The notes beneath the pieces are model-generated. The model saw nothing but the letters and a program-made list of their open reading frames with translations. It did no database searches and was not told where the DNA came from. A DNA stretch of 64,000 nt, from assembly GCA_010093685.1 (NCBI GenBank), contig MU006224.1, positions 898,476 through 962,475 of the forward strand, read 5' to 3'. The stretch is from Ophiobolus disseminans (taxonomy: Eukaryota; Ascomycota; Dothideomycetes; Pleosporales; Phaeosphaeriaceae). Position 1 is the stretch's first letter, and each line of letters opens with the position of its first letter. The position numbers and the translations under genes are program-made. Positions 54,222 through 64,000 of the stretch are shown in pieces.

Positions 54222-55813
54222 CAACAGCCGCCGAGATGCAGTCCACCCAGGAGAAGAAGCTTAAGCCCAGCCCCCGTCGTCCCCGTCGCCATCCCCTCCT
54301 CCCAGCCCTCCTCCGGCGCCGCCGGCGGAAGGCGCCCAGTAAATGGGTGCCGTCCCCGGCTGGCTGTCGAGGAGCGGCTTTACAATGTATAGTAGTGGAA
54401 TATCGCCTACGGGCTGGATCTGGGAGGATACTAGGAGCAGGAGATAGTTATGAATTCATAGCTATATACAAGGCACCAGTTCCAATCGCTTTCTTGATGC
54501 TGCTGATGTGTGATGTGTTGCTTAGTGAGTGCTACTTTACTGTCATGTAGTGCTGAATGAGTGCTATTGCACTGTGATGTATTGCCAGGTGATTTTCAGT
54601 CGTGCCTGCCTTAGAGAGTGAATCTGAGTATACTGGGGTACTCTTGGCATACTCAACTTGATATTCATCAACTACTTGTGGTTCCGCGTACATAGACAGT
54701 CGCCTCAGCATCTCACCGCACATCTGCTTGATTCAACACAACTAGAGTGTATTGAGATACTCCTTTCTCCCCTAACCCCTACCTTACTCACACGTTACCA
54801 CTCCGAGTACATAGACACTTCACATGAGATTTCACTTGATGAATGACGTCACTGCTGCTATCTAGTCTGTTGAGAGGAGACACAAGTAGGTAGTTTACTA
54901 TAGGAGTGTATTGAAATGCCTAGCTGTTTGCTGAAAAGACTCGCACAATGAAACTTATCCGAAGCATGCAGGAACCACGAGCCACGGTACGAAAGCGGAC
55001 ACTGTTCCAGAAGAAGTGATAGGCATTCCAAGCAGCTTGACGTCAATAGCGTACCTGATACGACGGCTGGCGCTAGAATACTGAGCTATCGGCGATAATT
55101 GCTTGGTGCCGTGTCGTCAGCTAGATTTGCAGCGCCCGGACTGTTACGAATCCTGCAGTCATCGCATTGAAGAGTCTTTGTGGTGGTATGAAGTGCTGGA
55201 GTGTCTGTGGGTGTAGCACCACGCCGTGGAATTCCAGGTTGCGTGCGCAAATCGCTGACAAGCCAGTATGCAGAAAAACAGTAGCCATCAGTAAAATTTC
55301 TGCGTGACATACGTCAACTCCCGACCTTGAGGTCCGAATAAACTTTGCAAAGTGTTAGCGTTCTTTCGGTTGTTCGGCATCGATAGATGTGCGCTTGAGA
55401 CTAGTAGCGCTGGACTTGCCGTATGCTAAGCCTTGGGCTACGATGCGGAATGACGTTGCGGAACGGGTGCGAGGGGTTGGGGCGAAGAGATCTAGAGCAA
55501 CTTAGATTGCACTAAGGTTTTCGAATCTTCGATCGTTGCTTGGAGATGGGGCTCGGCTGCGAGGCACGGCATTGTCAAGTGTGGGAGAGACTTTGCACCT
55601 GTGGGAGATTGTCTTGAGCTTCTGCGCTGGATCCAATTTCAGCTACGTGAGAAGCTGCCAATACGTCAAAAAAGGCTGCATAATCTATGGGAAGAACCGG
55701 AATCTGATAATGTTCTAACGTTGCCAAATGCTCTACCTGTGAGCTGGTGGAAGTGAGCTCACACTCACTACTGATCCCGATGCAGCACCCAATCGCTATA
55801 GGCAACGATGTGC
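54222..55813. other. Long intergenic region
   Basis: About 1.6 kb between convergent genes. Short alternating motifs (TGATGT, GAGTGCTA) near 54500-54590 form weak local repetition. No gene or RNA is called. Confidence 0.4.
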
Positions 55814-56865
55814 CTATGCTTGCCAGCCTCTGTAAACAATCTTGCAACCATATTTCTCGCCCTTCTTGAGGGCCATCTGGGACTTCTGTTCGGGAACGTT
55901 GATAGCATTCACATAACGAGCCGGCTCGACACAGAATCCCGCGCGAGAGCCACGCGCTGGAAGACCCCCGACTGCCGGCACATCGATGTGTTTTCCAGTA
56001 TAGAATTGGAAAGTAGGCTCCGTGCTGGAAACCTCTAAATGGATCTTGCTTTCAGGATGGTAGAAGGATGCAAGTTTTGCCAGTGGTTCCGAGCGGGTGT
56101 CGATTGGGATGTTGTTCGGATCAGTGTTGACGACGAAACAATGATCGATGTCCGGCTCCTGCTCGCCCAGAGTAAATGTGGTCTGGGGCTTGACGCCAGG
56201 AAATTCCTCGATGGGTCCCTGTGGGATAAGGTTCTCATCTACTACCAAGTATTTGTTGGTCGACAACCTGACCTCGGTTCCAGCAATGGATGATCCGCCT
56301 GTCAAGTTGAAGTAGCTGAGGTCGTTAGATGGCGTTGACGGTGGAACGGCAACGACATGACTTGCCTATGGTTTGTCACGTTGATGGCAGTTTCATCCAC
56401 CTCGTCGCCCACCAGTTCGGCCTCGTACTCGATGTGTAGAACTTCCTGTTGGGTACCGTCCACCTTCTCCGTCTCTTGCACGTACCAGACACGGAACTCG
56501 ACGGTCCCTGGATAGCCTTCCTCTCCATCTACACTCACGTATTTGAAGAAGGTGGCTTCCTTGCCATTACGATCAACGTGAGATGGGCCTTCAAACTCTC
56601 GTTTTCCCCATCCGTTAATACCACCGTGTAGTGCGTTCGGTGCATTGTTTGCGACTAGCGAGTACGACTTGCCATTGAGATCGTTGATTTTCGCGTTTGC
56701 AACACGGTTCGCAATTCGGCCTATTGTCTCTCCGAAATATGGGCCATTGTACTGCTTGTACAATTCGGCTGTCGGGAAACCCTGCACAATGTTCTTGCCA
56801 TTGACAGTGAACTTCTGGATGATCGCACCCAACGGGAGGAAAGTGAAGGCCTTGGCTGAGGACAT
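55814..56865 (-). CDS. Aldose 1-epimerase (galactose mutarotase family)
   Basis: Exons 56865-56366 and 56315-55814 on the minus strand give 333 residues. The enzyme interconverts alpha and beta anomers of hexoses in the cytosol. Visible motifs are FLPLGAIIQKF, GETIGRIANRVANA, the substrate-loop NALHGGINGWGKR, the catalytic His in NVTNHSYFNLTG, DHCFVVN, and the catalytic Glu in FCVEPARYVNAIN. The 50-nt intron has a GC donor in the optimal context AG|GCAAGT and a CTCAG acceptor, and splits NVTNH/SYFNL. Using GC-AG restores the conserved sequence exactly, so it is not an error. No signal peptide is present. Confidence 0.93.
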
Positions 56866-57796
56866 GGCGAGGTTGATGGTCTAGAAGGAGTCTAGCTTGG
56901 AGTCTTTTGCAATGGCTTGATCTGCATTATCCCAATCAGTAAGAGTAACACATATTAGAAGTCAGCGGGGACAGTGATGGACCCTCATGGGTCCATGTGA
57001 ATCCCAAACAGGGTTGCATGAGGTGAGGGGCAGGATACCAATGCGGGGCTACTGCACACACACGCACTCACCTGAGCACCTCTGCGGTTGTGGTTGGCTT
57101 CCAATCTTGGTCTGATAAGAATGAAGTGGTCGAGTGATATGCTCAGTCAGTCTGCGTCAGTCTGAGTGGGAAGTTTAGATGTATACCAGAATCTGGTATG
57201 TGTCCACCTGCTGTTCATTAGCCTAATGAGGCTGTGGAGCCCATAATTCTTCCGCCGTGTTTGCAACACGTGAGTAATGGTTGGGAAGTGTCCCAATATC
57301 CAGTATGGAGCCCGACAATCTCCATCGGAACGCCCGATTTGGACATTTCCTCTTTGATAGATAGTGTGACAAACACAGGTGGTGACTTTTGACCCCTGCG
57401 AAATTCGTCCGCTTAGCAGACCTGCATGATTAGTAAGTAAATGTCCGTGCGCCACCTCAAATTCAGTCAGGCACGTCGAGCACGCTTTCCATGGAACAAG
57501 TATGATGCGATTATTGTCTGTTATTCTTCATGGCTTGTCTAACAGCAACCAGTTCTTCGGATCGAGACCGCTGCGCTTAATTTGCCCACTCCCGCGGTGT
57601 CGCCTTCACATCGTCATAATGAACCCTCGAATCAATGGATATCGTGATATCAGAAAAAGTAATGCCGCCGGATCATTGGATGCCCGCTAACGCCGAGGCC
57701 TGACCCATAACGAAAAACGCCGGTTGCTGACCAAATTCACAATGCTTGAACGCTACACGAAAGACGGAGGATGAGCGGAGATAAGGACCGGGCCAA
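56866..57796. other. Intergenic, epimerase promoter to Zn2Cys6 3' end
   Basis: About 930 bases. It holds the epimerase promoter (minus strand) and the 3' flank of the regulator gene. ORFs here are short and unconvincing. Confidence 0.4.
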
Positions 57797-58777
57797 TCAG
57801 GCACCAACCGGATTTTGAATGAAAGAGCTGAAGTCCAAGTCGGTGGCGCTGTTCCAATCTGGCATCATAGGGTCATTGAGGTTGATGGCCACTGTGTCCA
57901 TCATCATGTTCTGGTCATAGCCGAATGTGTCGAATCCGTACATGGGTTTGCTGAAGTCTACTGGCTCGTCCATCATCATTGAGTCGTTGAGCCACGGGGT
58001 TCGCGACAATGCCGCAGGATCTAAAGCACCCGTGTTCGTGAATGGTGATGAAACCAGAGGCGATTCCTGTTTTATCGGAGACACGATTTGCGATTGACGA
58101 GGAAACGGGCTGTTCATGGGTGGTGTAGGCGGCGCATTGTGACGTGCGAACGGAGTATCGAAAGGAAACGATCGTGTTGTCGGGGTGCCTCCATATGATG
58201 AGTTTGAGGATGCGTGGCCGTGGTCCGAATCAGAGCTGACAGATCCCCGCCTGCGAGTGAAGGGAGCACCCCGTTCGAGCAGTTTTTGTTGCATTCGGTT
58301 GCAGTCCTCCTCAAAGCCCTCGTAGTTGCTGCTGTTATCGCTTGACGGATGGAGGAGGTCGAGTCGCTCGAGAATGTCGTGGGTCAATGGGTGACCTCCT
58401 GAAGATTCGCGCAATGGCTGTCCTGGCCAGCTCTCGCCTTTTTGTAATCGACTATACAGCTCTCGGAGGCCAGCTACGAGTTGGGTTTGTTGTTGTTCGA
58501 GCATCTCGACATAGCTACGACCGTTAGTTTATTGCTACCAATCGCAATACAGGCGACCTACCCTTTGGGGTACACTTTGTCTTGCGACTTTTTCCTTTCT
58601 CCAAACACGCAGATGGCATTATCAGCCTTGCACCTGCTGCAGGGACTAGCTCCGTCACACTGTCAAAGTTAGTGTGGGAAGTAGGGTTACACAGGGCCAA
58701 CATACCTTGGACTTCTTTAATCGGCAACGATCGCAAGCTTTGCAAACGCGCTTCCTGATGTTGTCTTGGGCCTCCAT
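57797..58777 (-). CDS. Zn2Cys6 (fungal binuclear cluster) transcription factor
   Basis: Exons 58777-58706, 58659-58562 and 58514-57797 give 295 residues with consistent phases (donors GTATGT and GTAGGT). The zinc cluster is RKRVCKACDRCRLKKSK, then CDGASPCSRCKADNAIC, with all six Cys in standard spacing. Both short exons are needed to build it, so an ORF-only view shows just the C-terminal part. The linker KGYVEMLEQQQ leads to a coiled-coil dimerisation helix (LVAGLRELYSRLQ) and a conserved WPGQPL...HPLTHDILERL block. The C-terminal half is disordered and acidic at the end (DWNSATDLDFSSF), a likely activation region. No fungal-specific middle homology domain is present. Target genes are unknown. 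Confidence 0.92.
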
Positions 58778-61700
58778 GGAACTTGATCTATGGGAGGACA
58801 TGTCGTGAGCGATATTATGGGTTCGATGTCAAGTAGCGCAAGGTATTGTGTTGGTCGACGATACTGAGATGGTATGGACTCAAGTTGCTAGCAATATCTA
58901 TGCTAACACGAACTGCAAAACTTGAAGGAGGAAATTGGCTCCAGATGCAGTCATGGCTTGTGTGGGTAGCATGGCATTATATCTTTTCGCGTCAGAGGGC
59001 AGCTCCAAGCGGACGTTCGGCGTTAACCCTGCGTATTGGGCGCAGAAGCACAGTAGTGAAAGTGTAATTACACGCTTGACCCACCCTGCCTTACTAAAGC
59101 ACCCTTGTTCTTTCACATCAGTCGGCTTGCAGGGGTGCAGGGATTGACGACGCCAACTTACAAAGACGCTGGGCTAAGGTTCGGCGGAGAACAAGTTACA
59201 AAGCGAGCGCGGAATCGGCCAACAGGCGGGACCGTTCACTTGGAGTGCAAAATGCCGCCGAATCGCTGGTCGAATTGCGCATGGAACAGATGACGCTTAT
59301 TCGCTCATAGTCTGGACACGATCACAGTTCGAAAAGGGCCAAGGTTCGCACCTCTCGGTACCCGGCAAAGACGACTTCCACGAGCAAAATATTACGGATC
59401 AAAATTAACGTAGAGGGCCTACTGCCCACATCGCTAGACACCAGAACCATGCTGCCCACAGTCATGCCTCATCAGGCACAGAAAGCCGCGACATATATTC
59501 GTGCTGTCGGCGTCATCATTATGGCTCATCACTAATAACGTTATTCGTGCGCATCCTGGGCCTTGCGCGCGCGTACTGCAGTTCGGCCGACTCTAGAGGC
59601 TGCTGGGCTTACTGTTCAGAATTCGCCGAAGGATCCCCTTCGCAACTCATTTGCGCTTTTGGGCCGCGAAAATGCCTCGTGGTCTGGCGCGATATTTGCC
59701 AAACGATACTTGCGAACAATAGGTAACGGCATTGCGAAGAAAGGGATGATCTCCGCCCCCGCCTCACAGTACCAAATGACAAGCTTTTTCGATCGGCAAA
59801 GTTGGCATTGACGCAACGTGTCTCAAGAACGAACGCGCCGGTGGTACAGCTCCTGCATTCCCACAACTTACGCAGGCGCATTCAGCAACTGGCGTTGGTT
59901 GAGGCTGCTGACAAGATATAGCTACCTAGGTATAGCTTCTTACTACGCGACATCCTCCCGGAACGGGAATTTGGGAAACACCGTTTTCTCTTGTGTGAGA
60001 TGCTCCGTTTCCAGGTCCCTGCATTGCATTCTTCACGCTGCTTACCAAGAGCATGTAGCAGGGACAGTGACGGCTCTTTGACCGAAGTCGCAGTCTGCAT
60101 GCGTCTCGCATATTTTTCCACTACCATTCTCTCGACGCACACATTAATACGTATACGAACCAAGCAGACGTTAATCCGCAGTGCGAAGTTCAAATGAGAA
60201 GGATGCACCGAGTCGTCAAGCAACGTGGCTGAGGGCGACCACATTCGTCCATTGTTGCGACATTCTCAACACTAGTCGTATCGAAGCGCATCTATACGAC
60301 GCGCATGTCCACCCTCACCAGCCTCCTCCACATTGTTGAGTTGGCGAACGAATCACGCTCACTATGAGGTTTGGTACAAAATACGAAATTCAACTGTAAC
60401 GTCAGCGCATGTCAGCATGCTTGGCGAGGTATTGCTTCTCTCACAGCATTGGTGATACATCATCAAGGTCAGTGTTCCCTCCCTTTGGCAAGTGTCCTGA
60501 TGCAGCCCGCTTACAACGAGATTCGTTGCATACGGAGATCAGTGTAATTCTTTAACATTCTCCCGTTTGCGGTCATCGTAAAACAGTTGAGCAAGCGTTC
60601 TCAGCGGCTCTCGCTGCATACTGACATGGCTTACGAATCGACCAATGCAGGATCCTTGAGAGCGATCACATCTGGCACTACCGGTATCAGCCACGATTCG
60701 ATCTAGGCTGATTTCTCAAAAGTTTGAGGTTTTCCCACATGATGGGCGCTCTTGACTAAGCTCCAGTATCCTATTAACCACTTCTATCACCAACCTTGGG
60801 ACTGTGTCCAGCCTTTATTAATAAGTGAACAACATCATACACGCTCCCAGGTTCAAATGAAGCAAAGACCACGCCTCCAAACATGCGTGGTCTTGGGCTA
60901 TAGCAGGTCCAATTCAACTTGCCTTCAATTGATATTGGCCGACACACAAGGCCGAGCGATTCTACCTGGGGTAGCATGCTGGGTTAAGATCGGAGGCTTG
61001 CCGGCCTTGCGCCGGTGCTGAAACGTGCACCAGTACAAAGTGAGTCTCCGTGCTTGGGCGGGCTGATTTATTTGACTAGCATAAGCTACTGCAGTAACTT
61101 TCAACCAACAGTCTAAAATGTCAGTCATCTTGCGAGAATTGAGCCTTGCATAATCATCCACCCAGGCAAGCCAAAGATCGCTTCTCTACACTTGGTAGCA
61201 TTACATGCTTGAACGCCTCGCTGCTTCAGCAGTCCTATCACCTGCATGTACAGATGCACGTAGGCCGTCGCTTACGCAGTAGTCTGTTTGATATCTCATC
61301 AAGCTTGGTCATTGCAGGGGTAGCTAATCCAGGACGTCAATCTTCATTCGGTAGATATAAGTCGCACGTCGACGGCTTTACTCATCATCGAATTGTTCAT
61401 GATTGCGCCGATAACATGTGCATGCCAGCTGGCCGAAGCCTCACTTAGCTTGTCAAATCCGGGCATCAACCCTCAATCTTCAAGGTTGGGTACAACTACG
61501 GATCCTGGTTGGGCTAGTCCAGCTTCCCATGAGCAATTTGGGCCACGACAACGACACCTCAGTACTCATACCCAAGCGCTCCTCGCCAGACTGAATGAAA
61601 GAATCATGTGCAACAGTTGTGAGCCTGCCAAGCTGCCAAATCAGACCATCAGACATGTATTCAGGTTTTCAATACGCCGCGCCCTGGTGCACCAGCCACA

Positions 61701-64000
61701 AGGTTGGTGTCAACATCTAAACTCTCGGCAACGTTCATTGAGCGGGACGCGAGCACGCCGAGTCGCCGAGCGCTGCGGAAAGCCGATCCTCCACGCAAGA
61801 CCGATACGCCCGTATTGTGAACTTCCCTCCCTAATTGTTATGGGTTGTTCCGACCTTCTTCTAAAACGGCGAAGCGAGCGCGGGGTCAACACAGTCTTCT
61901 GACATCTGAGGTCCATTCGGGCACAGCCTCGCGATCACCGCGACGCACAACGTCGACACATTGCGCCGTACCCAATGGCATTACGAGCACTACGGTGTTT
62001 CAAGAAACTCAAACCGATCGTACGAGACGGTACGTGAAGGCAGAATCCTGGTCCACTCGCCCGTGCAGAAATGAGCCTGGTCCAAGAACCTCCTGACCGT
62101 CCAAGCCTCAGTACGACGTGTACTTCGCATACGAGAATTACGCTGGACACGGCCGCCGAGCAGCGAGGCTTTCCGTCAGGCCGTTTCGAGCTTTCAATGA
62201 GCGTCAGGGACGAAATTGCTCGGGATCTACGTGTGTTTACGGACGTTCGGTGACTGGATCATCCGCCTTCCGCTCCGCAGCTATATGTTCTTCTCTGCGT
62301 GAACGCCTCCGGAGCCGACAGCGGCACGGTTCGACCAACACAACTTCCCAAGTAATCTTGTAAGTCTGGACACTTCGAGTTACATGGGGTACTTCTACCA
62401 CCTGAAAAGTGCAGTGCCAGAAGCATCATGATGTCAGCACAGTTAATTTGCGCTAAAAAACATGCTAAAACATAGAATACTCCAACGCGTTTCGATTATT
62501 GGAAATACAAATTATATTCTCAGAGTCGTGGCCTGCTCACTTAGCTTCTCATAACGATCGCGTGCAAGTATGAGGCCCAAAATAGGAATTGGGAAAGGGA
62601 GGCAAAGTTCAGCAATCCAGTATCCACTTTGAAGACCCACAGCACCATCGCAAGGCTGAGAAGCGTGCAGTGGACCACCAACAATATGCACACTCACGTC
62701 ACAGAACAATCAGAGTGTGGGTCACCACGTTTTTGTCGCAAAACGAATGCTTCTTCGGGTCATCTGGTTGCATACTGATCGGACGGCACTTCGGATAACG
62801 TCGAGTGTAATGAAAAGCATCTCACAACAAACCCTTAGCTCGGTGTTTCGGCTTACACAAGATCGCGGCGAGGCGGTTACCATCCGAGAAAGCGAAAGCA
62901 CATGCTTCAAACAGTTTCGAAGGATCTTCCTGGCTATCATGATGGGCTCGGCCGACGTTTTGAGTCTTATGACCACGATTTTACAAAACACCACGCAAAT
63001 TTCTAAACACCAGCCCCGGTCGCGGGATGATTACTGACCTTTTTCCGATATCCGCCTGTCACAAAACCTCTCAGGGTACTCGGAACACACGTCCGGTCTT
63101 CAAGCTCGCAGATCGTCCCGTCTGCATCGACATCTCCACCGCGCCATACCCGCAGCCACGGACATCCCTGCTCAACCACGCACTGTCACATTCCAGCGTG
63201 TCGGTGCATGAGGCTCCACCGCCATAATCGTTCGAGATTCTTTGTTAAGGTTTGTATCATTATGAGACACGTTGTTGAGGTTCATATATGACGTTGCTTT
63301 GCGCGTCTGGGATAGCGCTACTGCGAGTTGCTGGTATGCATTTCACCGACCATACGCCGCATCACGATCGTTGCTCACGGCGTTAAGATTCCAAAGCCCG
63401 CTTTACAAGACGATGTTTAGGCTATCGCAAATACAATTTGGACTCGTACGACACCAGTGAGTAAAGCCAATCCATCTTTTCAGATGTGCTGGTTCGCCGA
63501 CATTTGACCGATTCGCCAGTGGTGCCGATGCTCGAACAATTTCATAACAGGATTTCGCGACGCTACGCTGCAAGAAACATTGAGGCGCTCATTCGCGTGC
63601 CTTTTGGTCGTCAGGAATGACCGAAGAGTGCTTGATGCCCATATTATTACACAGGATCGAGATCTTTAGAGACTCTTCATGTCGAAAAGCTGTGTGTAAG
63701 AAATGCGCATCACAGCATCCTCCAGCACGCTACTGTTGGACCTTCGAGTCCCTGATGCAGCACACAGTTCTGAGACGATTTCTCAAAGAACACGGCTGCC
63801 GATGAAAATGCGACAGAACCATGCCACAAATCTTTGAATCAAGACGATTTTTCCAAGACAAGCCCTCGCAGCCCTACATTCCCTTTGCTATCGTTCTTCA
63901 CGTCTGGTATATGGGGCAAACATTTGTCTATATACCGGTAATTGTCAAGTAGGTCACTCTGCTTCAGTCGCGTGCGCGTACTTTCTACCAAATCGTATCA
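58778..64000. other. 5.2-kb gene-poor tail of the window
   Basis: No frame longer than about 170 codons and none with a recognisable domain on either strand. Base composition is not strikingly AT-rich, so it is not an obvious RIP-degraded transposon block. The longest frames (61393-61902 plus, 59882-60244 minus) overlap each other and look random. The part from 58778 to about 59100 is the upstream region of the Zn2Cys6 gene. I see no tRNA or simple array here. Confidence 0.45.

Noticed and set aside
62722..62994. 90-codon minus-strand frame
   Set aside because: Its complement is equally open on the plus strand; no domain or hydrophobic pattern is convincing.
63480..63860. Frame interrupted only by TGA codons, resembling a RIP-mutated gene
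   Set aside because: Four stops in about 117 codons is near chance and the restored sequence resembles nothing known.
1..64000. tRNA genes, rRNA, CRISPR arrays, telomere repeats
   Set aside because: No T-loop-like GTTCGA-type element with a matching acceptor stem, no spaced repeat array and no telomeric hexamers were seen by eye.

Overview
This is a window of a filamentous ascomycete nuclear genome. Genes are split by short introns (about 45-70 nt, mostly GTAAGT/GTATGT-like donors and nAG acceptors). The window encodes a linker histone, a POM152-type nucleoporin, a YVC1-type vacuolar channel, a HET-domain protein, a Zn2Cys6 regulator and other families typical of Pezizomycotina. A Dothideomycete/Pleosporales origin is my inference from how the proteins look; no search was possible.

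Layout. 0-9 kb is conserved housekeeping: histone H1 (minus, six exons), a UCH-type deubiquitinase (minus) and POM152 (plus), the last two divergent. 9-12.3 kb holds a doubtful small gene, a ThuA-like protein and an F-box-like protein. 12.8-16.7 kb holds the most striking gene, a single 1,224-residue protein that appears to join a 2H phosphoesterase, an endonuclease/exonuclease/phosphatase domain, a poly(A)-polymerase-like nucleotidyltransferase and an MJ1316 RNA-end-recognition domain. It looks like an all-in-one RNA-end processing or repair enzyme. 17-27 kb is accessory: a secreted DUF4360 protein, a four-helix membrane protein, a MYND/DUF4470 gene with a frameshift, a HET protein, a secreted berberine-bridge-type flavoprotein and a DnaJ protein with a Cys-rich tail.

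27-38.6 kb mixes two intact genes (an MFSD5-like transporter and a METTL24-like methyltransferase) with several broken ones. The broken genes are a 2OG-Fe(II) oxygenase relic with a stop, a frameshift and lost metal ligands; one member of a divergent paralogous pair with an in-frame TGA; a P450 with a damaged ExxR motif and an odd I-helix intron; and a small gene with a homopolymer frameshift. Two stops are TGA at positions where CGA would restore Arg, so C-to-T decay is possible. Two frameshifts lie in homopolymers, so assembly error must be excluded first.

40-58.8 kb returns to conserved genes: YVC1 channel, D-serine-dehydratase-like enzyme, a nuclear-looking protein, a helical/disordered protein, a 1,618-residue disordered protein, aldose 1-epimerase (with a classic GC-AG intron) and a Zn2Cys6 factor. 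The last 5.2 kb has no gene I can support. I saw no tRNA, rRNA, CRISPR array or intact transposon.
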